A stretch of DNA of 64,000 nt from Hymenopellis radicata (GCA_015501595.1 JADNRX010000131.1:1-64000), one strand, 5' to 3'. Shown: positions 1 through 11,955, numbered from the stretch's first letter. Notes: generated from the letters alone by a model not told the origin. Translations and numbers: made by a program.

Positions 1-1923
1 GCTTGTCGGAAGGAAATCGGTGATCTTACGGTTGATGAGCATCTCGATGAGTGGGAGGACGTAGAGCGAGATTTAGATGACCACGTTGCTGGTCCTCTAC
101 ATGCTCGTCTTGCTGCTTCGAAGCGGCGAGATGCGCGGAAGAAGGACAACCGAGCAGTGGTGAATTGGGATGTCGTCGAGGCGTTTAGGGTGAAAACAGT
201 TGCAGAGACGTTCGGGCGTCGGGCAAGGGCTGTATGGTTCCTGACCGAATCTATGACAGCGACGATGAAGAAGGGCAAGGTTATTATGCGGAAACAGCGT
301 CCGCACTCAACGGTAAGCAACTTCTTCCTTTAATGATAATGTATTCATTGGCCTCTAGATACAAGTTGCAGCGATCTCTTCCTTCGTACTTAGCCGCAAT
401 CGATATGCGAATGGCTACCTTGCAATGCAACTTGGGATTTGGCTTTGGGCATGCCGAGCCCATATTGATATAAAGCGCGTGCTGTCGCGGATGGGTCTTG
501 GAATCTCGGACAAGACGGTTCGAAAAGCCTTGATCTCCATGGCGAATTTGGGCCAGGAGAATCTTCAGAAGTCGATGGCGGAATACGCTGAACGGGGAGA
601 GCTCGGGTGGAGTGTTGTGATGGACAATGTGCAGAGTTACGCGTTGGTTCGACAATTCGGACATGGGAAGGAAAGTACACTTATCTGTGGTACTGCGGCG
701 ACGGCTGTGCGCCTCTACGACTGCCCACCAGACGCCTTCAAGCTAAAACCCTATCTCGAGAGCCTTGTCGAGAATAAGCGCGCAGCTTTGACCACCGATA
801 AACTCCTCGATGACCTCCATCTTCCCGAGCTCGAAAAAGTGCTTGCACTTCATTGGGTTCGCGCGCTTCTTGATTTCATTCCCGCGCTTCATCATCTCAA
901 GCCGCTTCTCTCAGAGATTTTCCGCTCCGCGCCCATCGCAGTAAACCGACTTCCCGATGATCGTGTTACCGAGATTCAGCCCATGCGAAGCAATGCAGAG
1001 CGTGAAATCGAACTCGAAGGGTCAAAGAATTGTATCAACGACTACAGCACGCAAATGGGCTGGAAGAAGGAGTGGGCTACCTGGCTTATTGCATGGTTTA
1101 GAGGTGATGGCGGAACATATGCCACCATTAAGCGTCTGAAGAAGCTACTTATGGCTACGGCGCCTGGCGAGTATGACTCCTTCATTCATCTTCTAGCAAC
1201 ACCCGAGCTCTGGCACATGGGCTCTACAATGATTGGTACACTGGCGTCGAATCATTACGGCGCTGCCTCATCTCCTGATCCATCATCCCTTTCGCGTGCT
1301 TCCTCAGCTGGTAGCCAGAAGCGTCCGACAGATCTGTCCAAGCCCGACTATTATCCGACGGTTGCAGCAATGAAGCTGATTTGGAATGCTCAGGTTCTCG
1401 ACTGTTGGAGGTATGCTTCACTCTTTACTTCTTTGAGCATAGAATTAACTTTGAATAGGGTTCATCTATGCCCAGACAGCTCCCTCGACGAACACTTTGA
1501 CAAGCTCTCGACTAGCGCCGCGCTTCCTACGTTGAGCGATCTCATCCATGAAGCCCAGGTACTGCAAAAGCGCTACGGATCACTCAACGCTTACGAACGC
1601 GTGCTTTCAAAATCGGATTGGATACACGCTAGTCCAGACTTGACTATTCCAGAAGGGTCTGCATGGACGCAGCCTTCACCTAGCCCTGCTCGCGTCCCAT
1701 CTGGCATCGACGTTCCCACTGATAGTGCTGCCGTATCAGACGACGATGACTCGACATCACTTGACGATCAACCGGCCAAGAAATCTGACAAAGTACATGT
1801 CGAAGAACTGGGATTCGACGGCGATAGGCCCGCTGCAAACGCCGCGCTGTTCAAGTTCGAATTTGGGTTATGGATAGAGTTCTCGTATGCCGTATCAGAG
1901 GGCGACACCGGCAGAGCATGGAA

Positions 1924-2339
1924 TAGAGCATGCCACGAGTCTAAACCCGGGTCCGGCGGGTCGAGTTTGCGCGAGTTTGCATATCTGAAGTCCGGACTTG
2001 CGACTTGTCTCAAACTCGCGAGTCGCGGGTCCAAAACTCGCGAGTTTGCGAGTTTTTGACGAGTTTTGAGCTATAACCCACTCATATCACCTCCAACTGA
2101 GGTCAAACACATGCAAACATCATCTCTATAGCCTGTTGCAGCTCTGTTGGATCATATTCATATGTATAATACAGTTTATATGCATAATATTATATATTAA
2201 CTGACTAACGGAACCTGCGCAAGTACTTGCCGAATGCTCCAATTCCAAACCTGCGACTTGCGCAAACCCAGGTCGCGAGTCGCGAGTCGCAGGTTACCTG
2301 CGAGTTACCTGCACTGGCCGAAACTCGTGGCATGCTCTA
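1924..2339. mobile_element. hAT-type MITE inserted in the DUF6589 gene
   Basis: The element starts TAGAGCATGCCACGAGT and ends with the exact reverse complement, a 17-base terminal inverted repeat. It is flanked by a perfect 8-base duplication GCATGGAA at 1916-1923 and 2340-2347. An 8-base duplication with ends beginning TAG fits the hAT superfamily. At 416 bases it holds no transposase. The interior has repeated CGAGT and CGCGAGTCGC motifs near both ends, typical subterminal repeats. Removing the element and one duplication restores the reading frame of the host gene up to its next intron. Confidence 0.9.
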
Positions 2340-2863
2340 GCATGGAATATCATCAAGGTATGAATGTTTATTATCTACGGTAGCGCGTACATACAGCTAA
2401 CACATTCAATCAGACTTGGATCTTCATATTCGGTGGATCCACTAACACGAACTACATGTTGTATCTTCTTGACATGTATTGCCTTCTCACGTACGACGCC
2501 CCGGAGCCATTACGAATCGCCATCTTTATGAACTGGTTAGCCAACTTCATGGCGAAGCGCGGACATCATATTCCTTTAGATCTGATGCAGGAGCATCATA
2601 ACCATGTGCTCGAGGACCTGGTTGAGCGAACGGGGAAGGAATTTGACGACCCAGCGTGGAGAGATATAGCATCTCCGAATGTTCACCATGTGACACGTCT
2701 GAAGGATGAGATTGAAGTCGGGTTCGATTTGAAAAGCCGAGGGAATACACATCCCGAAATCGACACTCGAAACGAGACGTTATCGGTCATGGGGCTCTAT
2801 AAAGAAAACGAGCTTCACTATTTTCGATCTAGGCGTTCTCAAGGGATATACTGTCGTATTACT

Positions 2864-3218
2864 ACCATAGGTTCACATCACAGGTCACGAGGCCTCATGA
2901 TGCGAACCTAATTGTAGTTGGTCACTAGGTCACAAGGCCCTGTGAACATATCTAAAATCGGTCACAAATCTGACTTAATCTAAATTTTGCTTCTTCGGCC
3001 CAATTTTAGTAGTTTTTTCTTCTATTTTCCTCTATTTATGATGAAAATTGTCTATTTCTGCTGTTTGCATCTACTTTATAGGTAAAATTAAGCTAAAAAA
3101 GCAGAAAGTTAAAAATCTCAATGAACATAATTTTTTTAGGTCACACGCTTTTGGCCAACATGAACATGCTACTTAACATATTCATGAGGTCACAGGTCAC
3201 ACCCTGTGAACCTATGGT
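2864..3218. mobile_element. Second MITE in the DUF6589 gene, older insertion
   Basis: Left end ACCATAGGTTCACA (2864-2877) is the exact reverse complement of the right end (3205-3218). The flanks CGTATTACT (2855-2863) and CGAAATACT (3219-3227) match at 7 of 9 positions, read as a mutated target duplication. GGTCAC is repeated many times beside both ends, as in hAT subterminal repeats. 355 bases, no coding capacity. The eroded duplication suggests it is older than the MITE at 1924. Confidence 0.75.
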
Positions 3219-3838
3219 CGAAATACTACAGTAATCGTTTAGACAAGGGGCGCATGACCGAATTCATCAATGAGGGAACTGAATTTGCAGAGTTCGTTAA
3301 GATGGTACTAAAGACAACAATATTAGCCGAGAAGACCGCTTCTAGTTCAACCGATGCTCCATCGCGCCCGTCCTCTCCTCCTTCGCCCCCTCCTCCTTCA
3401 CCCTCCCCTCCTCGTAGTCCTATTCAGCAAATGGCCATGGATTTCGCAGCCTCGGGTTCAGAATCAGAATCCGAAGCAAATTCGAACGAGTCTGAAAAGA
3501 GCATCAGCACTCGAAGCGATAGTGACTCGGAGGACCACAGCACCTCAAAGATTTTTACTGGATCGGGACGGCGAATGTTTACAGTAGACGAGAATGGGGA
3601 TATGCATGAGACGAGACTTGACGACAATGTGCAGTGGCTGGAAAGTTATGATTACACTGCTGGTGATGGGGAGAGTGACCGAGATAGCGAGAAAGACATT
3701 GAAGATGACAAGCCAGATCAGTCTAGTGATGATTCTGATATGTCAAACGATGAGCATGAAGAAGTAGAATCAGAATAATGATTACCTTATTCTCTTCGTC
3801 TTCTTGTTGAGTTTTCGTTCTGATAAGACTTTCGCGGT

Positions 3839-5962
3839 TAGGGAACAGCACGGGAGGATCCGCGGGTGTCGGGAGAGACACCCACGCCCGTGCCCGCCAT
3901 GGGTTAACACCCGTACTATACGGGTATGGTTAGGTGGGTTAGACAACCCGCGGGTACCCCATGGGTTTGGAGGTGGTTTCATGCCGGCCGACAGTCCCCG
4001 AGCCATTGCGCGGGGACCATCGACATGCATGAGGTCAACGGAGAAGGGTGGGGGGTGAGGTCGGCAGGATGAAGGTGGCGTGAGCGAGATCGTGAGCGAC
4101 ATTGGATTGTAAAGAGAAGCAACACGTACCAAGTTCATCTTGTACAGTGTCGTTCTCCCACGGCACAGCAGCGAACTCCTCATCATCCAATGCCGCCTGG
4201 CGCGCGTCTCAAGGACCCAGAGGAGGGTGATCTCCTCATGAGTCATCTGTCGTTGTTGACGCGTTGTCATCCTTGGCATCGAGGCATCCGCGTGTTGCCG
4301 TCCTTGTCCGTGTCGTCCTTGTGCGCGTGGATCTGGTCCTTGTTGTCTTGGATGCGTCGTCCGCATTGTCTTGGGCTAGTCACGTCCACGAGTGTCGGGT
4401 GTTTGCGGGTACTCGCGGGTGTACCCGCACTCAACACCTGAGTGCCGGGTGTTTACCCTAAACAGGTAGGGTGTCTTGACGGGTGCCCACCCGGGTGCGG
4501 GTGTCGGCCTCTGGGCCACGAGTACCCACCGGCAGATACCCGGGTGGACACTCGCATTTTTTCGCATTTTTTCTGATTTTATTTGGATTTTTTTGAGCCA
4601 AAAAACAAGCAGAAATGACACTTTTCTCGCGATGCGGCGATTTGGGCCGGAAGCCGAAGCGACGCGTCAGCCTGCGATTGGCCAGGTCTCTCTCTGTCTC
4701 TCTACCACCAGCCACCACGACCCGTCGCTCGACCTTGAGTCGGCGACGACGACAGCGGCGCTCGACTCTGTGTCGGCGTCTGCACATCTGGAGAGCAACT
4801 TTAAGTCGTCTCCATGGAGACAGATGCCAACAAGGACGCGTAAGCCCCCCGAGCGGGCAGCAGACGTCGAACGACGAGAACGATAGCCTTCAAGAGGCCA
4901 CAGGACGATAGGAGAGGTGTCCGTCCTGCTGTAGTGCAGGTGAGGGCGGTACGAGCAGGATTATGAGCGCGCGGCGCGTCTGCTGATGACGCCGCGCAAA
5001 TAGGTGCGTTTTAATAATTTTTCTCTGCGACAACGCCAACCACCACTACTACACCACCACCACACCACCACACCACTGCCACGCCATCTCACCACCACTA
5101 CCCCACCACTCCACTCCCCTTACCACCCCCACCCTCAGCCTCATGGACAGTTGAGTGTCCCCGTGCCATTGCCCGGGATGCTCGCTATCCATGAATATGG
5201 GTGGGTGCACCCGCGTACACCCGCCACTCGACACGAGTGTCTACACACTCGTGTGTGTGGAACACCCGCGAATGGGTGCGCCACCCGGGTGGGGTACTCG
5301 GGTGTCGCATGAGTGCGAGTACCGGGCTTTGAGCCACGAGTGACCCGCCCCGCGAGTGCGAGTGCACCCGGGTGCCTACTCGTGGACATGTCTATCTTGG
5401 GCGCGTCGTCCGTGTTGGCTTGGGTGCGTCATCCGTGTTGTGGTCGTCCGCGTCATCTAGGTCCTCCTCGTTGTCTTGCTCCAGAAGTCATTGTCCTGCT
5501 CCAGAAGTTGTTGTCCTCCTTCAGAAGTCGTTGTCGTCATCCAGTCGGTCGTCGTCCTGCAGTAGGCCCGGCGCAGAGCCAGGGCCATAAGCACACACCC
5601 CAGAGGCCGCCTGATAGTTATCAGAGCGGCAGCTGCGACGGCCGTCGCTCACTGGGTGGTCGTGGTGATCGGAGAGAGAGACAGCAACGACTCGATCAAA
5701 CGCTTACGCGTCGCGTCGGATCTCGGCCCGAAAGGCCGGATCGCGAGAAATTATCGCGTACTGCTTGTTTGCGGCCCATTTAACTCAGAAAAGGACTGTA
5801 AATTAACTTTAAATATGTCTTGCAGTACTTGCCTGTAGGTAGTACGGGTTGGCGCGGGTGCAGTGGGCTACCCACGGGTGTCTAGCTCACAACCCACACC
5901 CGCGCCCGCGCCAACCCGTACCCACGACCCGCGCCAACCCACGCAACCCGTGCTATTCCTTA
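3839..5962. mobile_element. Non-autonomous hAT element in the helicase gene
   Basis: Perfect 8-base duplications TTCGCGGT lie at 3831-3838 and 5963-5970. The ends are TAGGGAACAGCACGGG on the left and, read on the other strand, TAAGGAATAGCACGGG on the right, 13 of 16 matching. Both ends carry dense CGGGT/ACCCG subterminal repeats. No transposase is recognised; the interior has imperfect GTCGTC-rich tandem repeats (about 4250-4376 and 5395-5560). A second hAT is nested inside. The open frames here are low-complexity and not believed to be genes. Confidence 0.9.
4377..5394. mobile_element. hAT element nested inside the hAT element at 3839
   Basis: Left end TAGTCACGTCCACGAGT; right end on the opposite strand TAGACATGTCCACGAGT, 15 of 17 matching. 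Flanked by perfect duplications TCTTGGGC at 4369-4376 and 5395-5402. The ends are full of CGGGTG/CACCCG repeats. The stretch about 4610-4720 resembles the reverse complement of 5640-5770 in the outer element, so the two belong to related families. No transposase seen. A CAC/ACC-rich run lies at 5035-5140. Confidence 0.88.
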
Positions 5963-8171
5963 TTCGCGGTGGTCGCATATCTGCGAGGACGGCTGCAGCA
6001 GCTTCCAATGGCTTCCTTGGTTGTCGCGGTTGTCGCAGTTGTCGAGCAGCAGTCGCGGGAACAGGTAACATATTGGTAACGTCAGCAAGAGCTTGACGCT
6101 TTGGTGGCGGCCGGCGTGGGGATGAAGGTGCGGGGGATCCGAGCGGTGTTCGTTGGGGAGAGGAGAGTTGTTCAGCCTCGCTTTCATCATCACCGGAGTG
6201 CCATGTATCCTCGTCTTCACTCGATTCAACAACTCTTTTCCTCTTTCCCTTTGATCCACCCTTCTTTGCTTGCTTCTTTCTCATCTTGGGAAGTAAGCGC
6301 TGTATTTCTGAGATAACGTCGAATAAGGCTGGTCCGTACGCAAATGAAAAGCGCCAGGAAGAGGGTCCAATAAGATTTAGAAGCGAAGCCGTATCACTAA
6401 TGGAATGGATATTGGTGATGACGAGCTTGGTCAAGGAGGACGGAAAGAAGGCAAGTCGGGGAAGATGTTCGTAGTCCTTCTTCTCGTGATTCTCGCGCCA
6501 TATGGTATCTGCAAATTCTCAGAGCTTCTGATCAATCACTGGCCTGAGTTCCTTTGGGATCTTGTAAGATTTCTTTGCTTTCTCCTTTGGTAATGGCGTC
6601 AGGAATGGCGGAGGGATATCAGAATCAGCAGGGTAGACGGGTATCGGGAAGTCGACAGTATAATCGGGATAGCGCTCTCTACAGATGGAGCAGTATAAGA
6701 CGCGGCCAGCTTGTCGGCAGTCGAGGAGAGAGATAGCGAGCGGAGAGTTTTCATATTCGCGATTGAAGGCAGCAACGATGCAGACACGCTCAGTGAGTAC
6801 CCGAGTCTTGGCATCTTCGATTCGCTTAGTCTTGTGCTTGCCGGCCTTGACGTTAGTAGGCGCGACAGGTGCTATTACAGTCTGATTAGAATATTGAATA
6901 GGACACGCGGTATAACTTACACGTCAACTGCTTCTGCGAGGCAGTAATCTGACGCGGCTGTATCAAGGTAATGGCGTGTGTCAGCATGCTCCGTACTCGT
7001 CCAATATGACCCATTCGTTGAACAGCTTCGTTGATGGTCTCCGGAAATCCAAGAAGGATCGCGATTGTCAAGGTTCTAGTGTTGATGCCATTCGCTAAAG
7101 CAACGGTCCCGATAACAATACGACAATACAGATCGGTGTCGAGGAGCTCTAGCGTCTTGCGGTTGTACGTGTCGGAGCAGAGTGAGTGATACATGCGAAC
7201 ATGGCGAAGAAAATCCATGTCTGGAGGAGCCATCTTCCATAGATAGATAAAAACTCGAAGTACTTGATCTATTGTCGCACAGTGTATGATGATCTTGTGT
7301 CCAGGAAGAACGTAGTCAAGTAGCTGAGGAAAGGATTTGCCTCCAATAGCATCCTGCAGTGGAGCGAAGCTGATCTCGATGTTCTTGCGTTCATTAGAGT
7401 GTCGGATCGTGGTATAGTTGCCGCGAGTAAAGCCAAGGTTCCTACAGACGCGACGAGTTTGTTCTCCAGGAGGAAGAGTTGCCGAGAGAGTAAAGACAGA
7501 GATGGTGGAAGGGAGCAGACCGCGAAAATAGACGCCGATAAATCCAAACGCCTTCCGAAAGGATAAACCCCACTCATTCAACAGATGTCCTTCCTCGGCG
7601 CACGCATAGATCAGATTCTCGCGGAAAGCAGATGAGCGCGGGATCGTTTTTCGCCATTCCTCATCGCGTAGATGCTCTGGGTCGACACAAATAACCTGCC
7701 ACCTTTTGCATGAAGCAATCTCCTCAGCCAGCTTTTCTCTGTTCTTGTGCGCTTCTGTCTTGCGTGCAGCCGTATATGCCAGTGCCCGTATTCCGAGTTC
7801 CTCAAGCTCATGTACCTGCATGTAATTAGATGGTTATTACACTTTTGAAGCGAAGAACGTACGATATCACCAGCAAGACCTTTAGTTGGGGTAACGATGA
7901 TTCCAACAGCAAAATTTCGACACGAGAAGCGGGGATAGAGATGGGGATTGGCAGCGACCTCATTATGAACCAGGATGGGCACAGAAAATGCAGCAGATTT
8001 CCCGCCTCCCGTAACCTCTACGCACAGCACGTCTTCGCAATCCAAGATTGGCGGCACATACTCAAGCTGCGCATCACGGAGACCTTCTGTCCACTTGGGT
8101 ACCGTCTTCTTCACGATTTTCTGCAGAATTTCGCGGCCGTGCGGGTGATTCCAGCGATAAAAAGGCGGCAT

Positions 8172-8791
8172 GGATTGTCAAACGCGTTGAAATGGTGGGA
8201 GTCACTACCTAACGCGCACTCGATCACGATTCTTAATTAGGTCGACTTACATAATGGTGAGCTGCACGGTACAGACCCCGATCGAACCAACAGACTAGCG
8301 ATTACTGGCGCTCCGTTCGCCGTTCCCGCTGGCCTTGATCCCAGACTCTTCAACTAAAATGGACTTCATCTTCGACATTCAGTACTGCATTAAATAGACA
8401 TTAGACACTGATATTGAGAAGCCTGCAATTTTATCTAGTGAATACAATTTTTGTGAATTTTTTAAGTCAAATATTAAGAGAGATAGCGAGCTCATCGTGT
8501 GAGACGATGAGCGCGCGGTGTCGAGATGATTGATGGCGCGGAATGATGGTCGGGAATGAAGCCGAAGGAGGGACCACGCGACACGATGATGAGGATGCCG
8601 ACCCGCGGTTCTGGCTAGGGTATTCGGCAGAGGAGGAGCATTTTTGAGCTCCCCAAGTCCTCCAGCCAGAACACCTTTTCGACCACTACAGAAGGACTGA
8701 GCGAGTGAGTGGGAGACCTACCTAGTTAGGTAGGTCAACCGGGTCCTCTCCACCTGCCTAACTAGGTGCGATCGGTGGGATTATGAGGTGC
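8172..8791. other. Gap between helicase and P450 remnant
   Basis: No gene supported. It should hold the helicase promoter. A near-palindrome lies at 8715-8734 (ACCTACCTA, two-base centre, TAGGTAGGT), and a related CCTGCCTAACTAGG follows at about 8752. This lies just before the point where P450 homology begins and may mark the edge of the insertion or deletion that removed the P450 N-terminus. Confidence 0.4.
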
Positions 8792-9791
8792 TCAGAGCTT
8801 GAGGAAGCCGATGCTGATACTAAGGAGAATATGATCATACTAGGAAACGTCCTGGCAACTTCGATTTATGGAGGTACGACACGCTGCTCATTCACCTTCC
8901 CAAGTTGATCCATATTGTCGGACAGCTGGGTCCGATACAGTTAGTGATGTGCCCTCCATTAGAAACAGCGAAAGTACTCACATATGGCATAGACGGTTTC
9001 GACTCTGACTGCCGCAGTCTTGGCTATGGTCCAGAACCCGTCAGTCTTGAAAAAAGCGCAGGCCGACATAGATAGCATCGTCGGGCATGACCGTCTTCCA
9101 GACTTCGGTGACCGAAAGGAACTTCCATACCTCGAGGCGATCTTGAAGGAACTTCTCCGGTGGCGACTCGTCACTCCTCTGGGTAAGTGTGTACTAGACG
9201 ATATGTTCCGATGTTGTTGTTGAAAATCATTGTGTATAGCGGTACCGCACAGAGTGATCCAGGACGACATATACCGCGGTTATCATATCCCCAAAGGTGC
9301 CATCATCGTCGGTAATTCATGGTCAGTCGTTATTTGGTACATACTTGCTTTCTTTCTGAACAGGTCGTTCGATAGGGCCATCCTCCACGACAAAGCAGTT
9401 TACGGCGACGACGTCGAAAAGTTCAATCCAGATCGCTTCCTGAACGCTGATGGTAGCCTCAACCCCTCCATTCCCCACCCGTCAGCTGCCTTTGGGTTCG
9501 GTCGGCGAGTCTGTGCCGGTCACTGGAACATTGCCGAAGATACTATTTGGATAGGCATCGCATCTTTGTTCGCAGCATTCAACATAACAAAGACTGTCGA
9601 CGAACAAGGCAGAGTAATTGAACCTTCCGGTGAATTTACATCAGGACTGCTTTGGTGAGTATTTGTGCGCCTTGCCTCGCCTGACAGTACTTAATACTCA
9701 TTACTCATTGACTGTGTGTGATAGCCACCCGCTCCCGTTCAAGTGCTCGATCTTTCCTCGGTCGCGTACGTCGGAGGCATTGATCACCTGA
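8792..9791 (+). pseudogene. Truncated cytochrome P450, C-terminal third only
   Basis: The homology opens near ELEEADADTKEN (8792) and becomes clear from about 8992: VSTLTAAVLAMVQNP, helix-K ExxR as KELLRW, then after an intron AVPHRVIQDDIYRGYHIPKG, the PDRF motif, and the haem loop FGFGRRVCAG with its cysteine ligand. A last intron (from 9656) leads to a short tail ending TGA at 9789-9791. The N-terminal two thirds, including the membrane anchor and oxygen-binding helix, is absent, and a TAG sits where the exon should join. It belongs to a different P450 group (O-methylsterigmatocystin oxidoreductase-like) from the four P450s further right. Non-functional remnant. Confidence 0.8.
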
Positions 9792-10174
9792 GTATTTTAA
9801 GATTATGCCAGTGGCGCCACTGTGGCGCCAAAAATAGGGCCCTCTGCTACGTGTACCTTATATAATGACCTCTGAAGTCTATGACACCAGTTACTGCTGC
9901 GGTTTTTTTAAAAAGCGCCAGTAATACGTTCCATGAGGGACACGCTTCACCGAACACTGATTTGTGGACGAAACATTGAGGATGTCAACGGGTGAATGCT
10001 CTTTTGCCTCGTGCAGTGTGAACGTTCGAATTCAATGCAATCGATAAGTATTTGACCACACGGTAGTGACTTGAGTGCAGAAGCCGCTTGTTCTGGAGGG
10101 CCGGCGCAGCACCCACGTCTGATTGAGCACACACGCCTCTTAACATTCCAGAGTAAAATATAAATAGGCACGGG
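9792..10174. other. Gap
   Basis: No gene supported. A short palindromic run, AGTGGCGCCACT then GTGGCGCCA, is at about 9811-9831. The remainder is unremarkable. Confidence 0.4.
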
Positions 10175-10475
10175 CCCGACGGGTATGAACCGCACTGTCT
10201 ACCTGGGCAAAATCCAGGCCGAGACGTCGACCAAGGACCTGTGCAATTCGATTTGTGGTGGTGTCCTGCAACGTATTCGCCACATTGCGGGAGCAGCATA
10301 CTTATTGCTTTCGTCACCTTTCTGGTGGGGATATCATCAACTCTCCCGAACGAAAGGTGAGTTGGCCCCCTCCAGCTGTCTACCCTTCTGATGTTGTATA
10401 GCAACTGTGCGTTTGCCAACTTTACCAACATCTCGAATGCTATCAAGGCCATCACTTCTCCCAACCACCCTCCCT
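10175..10475 (+). pseudogene. Relic of an RRM RNA-binding protein gene
   Basis: The frame from 10184 reads MNRTVYLGKIQAETSTKDLC and NSICGGVLQRIRHI, the start of an RRM as in fungal Nrd1/Csx1-type RNA-binding proteins. The next bases continue only in another frame (ILIAFVTFLVG). After a plausible intron ending at about 10401 comes NCAFANFTNISNAIKAI, an RNP1-like stretch of a following RRM. The rest of the gene is missing, so this is a decayed partial copy. Family recognised from memory; the frameshift is seen directly. Confidence 0.6.
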
Positions 10476-11955
10476 CTCATCTCTGCCCACTCTCAGGCTG
10501 CATCCCAAGACACATGTACGATGCATGCATCCGGCGCTATTGCACTGGGTCGTGTGTATGCCATCATCAGCAAAGTCACCCGGCAACTTTTCTGGACTTT
10601 TTTCGACTTTTTTGGGCTTTTTCCGTACGGAAAAGTCGACAAGCGACAAGTAAACCAGCCATGTCTCCGGGAGGCCACAAGTTCAATTCCCGATCGTCTC
10701 TCTCATTTCGACATCTTTTCCATTCCGTGTCTCATAGTACCTACAGCCATGTATCATACATTTGTACACTAAAATGAGTATTATAGGGATACTAGAGCCC
10801 ACTGAGGTGCAGCGCAGAGGCCTACATTTACCCAACAAGCCAAAAAGTCCCAAAAAGGCAACAAGTCGTAGGTCATCTTGCTGATGATGGAATAACGGAT
10901 GTTGTGGGTGTGTGGGTGATACTGAACGGTACGGGTTGAGGGTAACCTGGGAACCCGTACCCGTGAGGCGGGTGCAGGTCGTAGGCGGGCCGCGGGTAAG
11001 GGTGGGGGTTGAAATCGAGTCACCCGCCTATAGTAGTAGTAGGCTAGTAGTCGTGTAGTAGTCAGTGGACTGTACTCTCGGTCGTCTAACTTTCCCGCGC
11101 CAAGCTACTCTGGGTCTTCTCTCTTCAGTTTGTATTGACTCTTCGACTAACACAATCCGCAAAGTTACCAAATAATCCCCATTCTTGATGAAGACTACAT
11201 AGCCCCTCTCTGCACCAACCCTGCCACCTCTATGCAGATCACGACTCTAATATATGCCGCTTCGGCTCACATCCTATCCGTTCTCTTCCATGTATTCAGC
11301 AAAGTCCACGTACAGTGCTGCATACAGTTCATATTTTAATATTTTGCTCTGGACCGAATTGCGCTCGCGCAATTCGCACCCTATAGATATCGTAGACATT
11401 GTTGTATGACTCGGAGCGGAGTTCAACCTCCTCTGCGTAACTGTGTTGTCGGACGTCCGGGTCCACGGGAACAGTATTCTTAACATTATAAACATGACAG
11501 GAAAGAAGGAAGTCTATCATTTTGCCCACCAGGTATCGTACTCGCAGAGCCGCTTCGGAGAATGCCGAATGTATTTCTCTTCACCAGTGACAGTTCGCTT
11601 GTAGAACCTCCGGACGTCTGCAATGTAGCCACCACTCTTGCGGGCTCTTCGTACCTATCAGGGAGATCAGGTCCATATTTGACAGGTTTTCGTCCTCGTG
11701 TCCGACGCGTACAAGTAGCACCGTCTTGCGGCGGCTTTTTTTACGCCATCTTGTTAGCAAAGCATACTGTGAGTACCGCGCTATTTTCTTAAGATGTCCT
11801 CACGCTCATAGGTGTGGTAGACCTCGACTTGACTGGCATTTCGGAGCAGTCGCTATGGGGAATTATCGTCGGCAGCGCAATTATCGCCATGCAGTAAGGG
11901 CATATAGTCATTGTCGATGATACGCCTACTAAGTAAAACACCCTAGAACCATCAG
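10476..11955. other. Gene-poor repeat-rich stretch
   Basis: No convincing gene. About 10556-10625 resembles the reverse complement of 10830-10895 (shared core CATCATCAGCAA followed by an ACTTTTT-rich part). A CGGGT/ACCCG-rich patch at 10925-11030 resembles the subterminal repeats of the hAT elements at 3839 and 4377. This may be another eroded hAT-like element, but I could not find matching ends and duplications. The minus-strand frame at 11329-11529 matches nothing I know. The last 200 bases may hold the promoter or a first exon of the HET gene. Confidence 0.4.

Larger units (their letters stand above)
1..3778 (+). pseudogene. DUF6589-type protein, disrupted by two MITEs (5' end outside window)
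   Basis: Exon 1 runs from base 1 to 312, intron 313-358 (gtaagc...ctctag), exon 2 359-1410, intron 1411-1458 (48 bases, in frame if retained). The reading then continues to a MITE at 1924, resumes at 2348, passes an intron near 2359-2413, and is hit again at 2864; a Pro-rich linker and a very acidic Ser/Asp/Glu tail end at 3778. Motifs such as QVAAISSFVLSRNRYA, SNHYGAASSPDPSSLSRASS, VLDCWR and IFIFGGSTNTNYM are those I know from the agaricomycete DUF6589 family; its function is unknown, and I can only suggest a link to mobile DNA. The two insertions introduce stops and a frame problem, so no full product is expected. The tail stops 8 bases from the converging helicase gene. Family assignment is from memory of the motifs. 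Confidence 0.75.
3787..8171 (-). pseudogene. RecQ-like DEAD/DEAH helicase, broken by a nested hAT insertion and a stop codon
   Basis: Exon A 7863-8171 (Walker A TGGGKS), intron 7816-7862, exon B 6921-7815, intron 6872-6920, exon C from 6871. Exon B has VICVDPEHLRDEEW, a degenerate DEAH box (AEEGHLLNEWG), LSATLPPG, and QRMGHIGR in place of the usual QR.GR.GR. This is the RecQ-like family expanded in agaricomycetes and often seen near telomeres. Two lesions are visible: an in-frame TGA at 6519-6521 inside an otherwise open reading (CGA to TGA would explain it), and a 2.1-kb hAT element inside the last coding part. With the element and one duplication removed, the frame runs through a basic tail to TAA at 3787-3789. 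Likely non-functional or truncated. Confidence 0.8.

Noticed and set aside
284..680. Minus-strand frames opposite the DUF6589 gene
   Set aside because: Antisense shadows of a coding exon.
3782..4366. 194-residue minus-strand frame
   Set aside because: It mixes the helicase tail with hAT repeat DNA; composition is low-complexity and it crosses an element boundary.
4476..5783. Several plus-strand frames of 98-156 residues
   Set aside because: All lie in G/C-rich and triplet-repeat hAT sequence with no recognisable domain.
11274..11529. Minus-strand frames of 66-73 residues
   Set aside because: No known motif, no splice signals tying them together, and no paralogue in the window.
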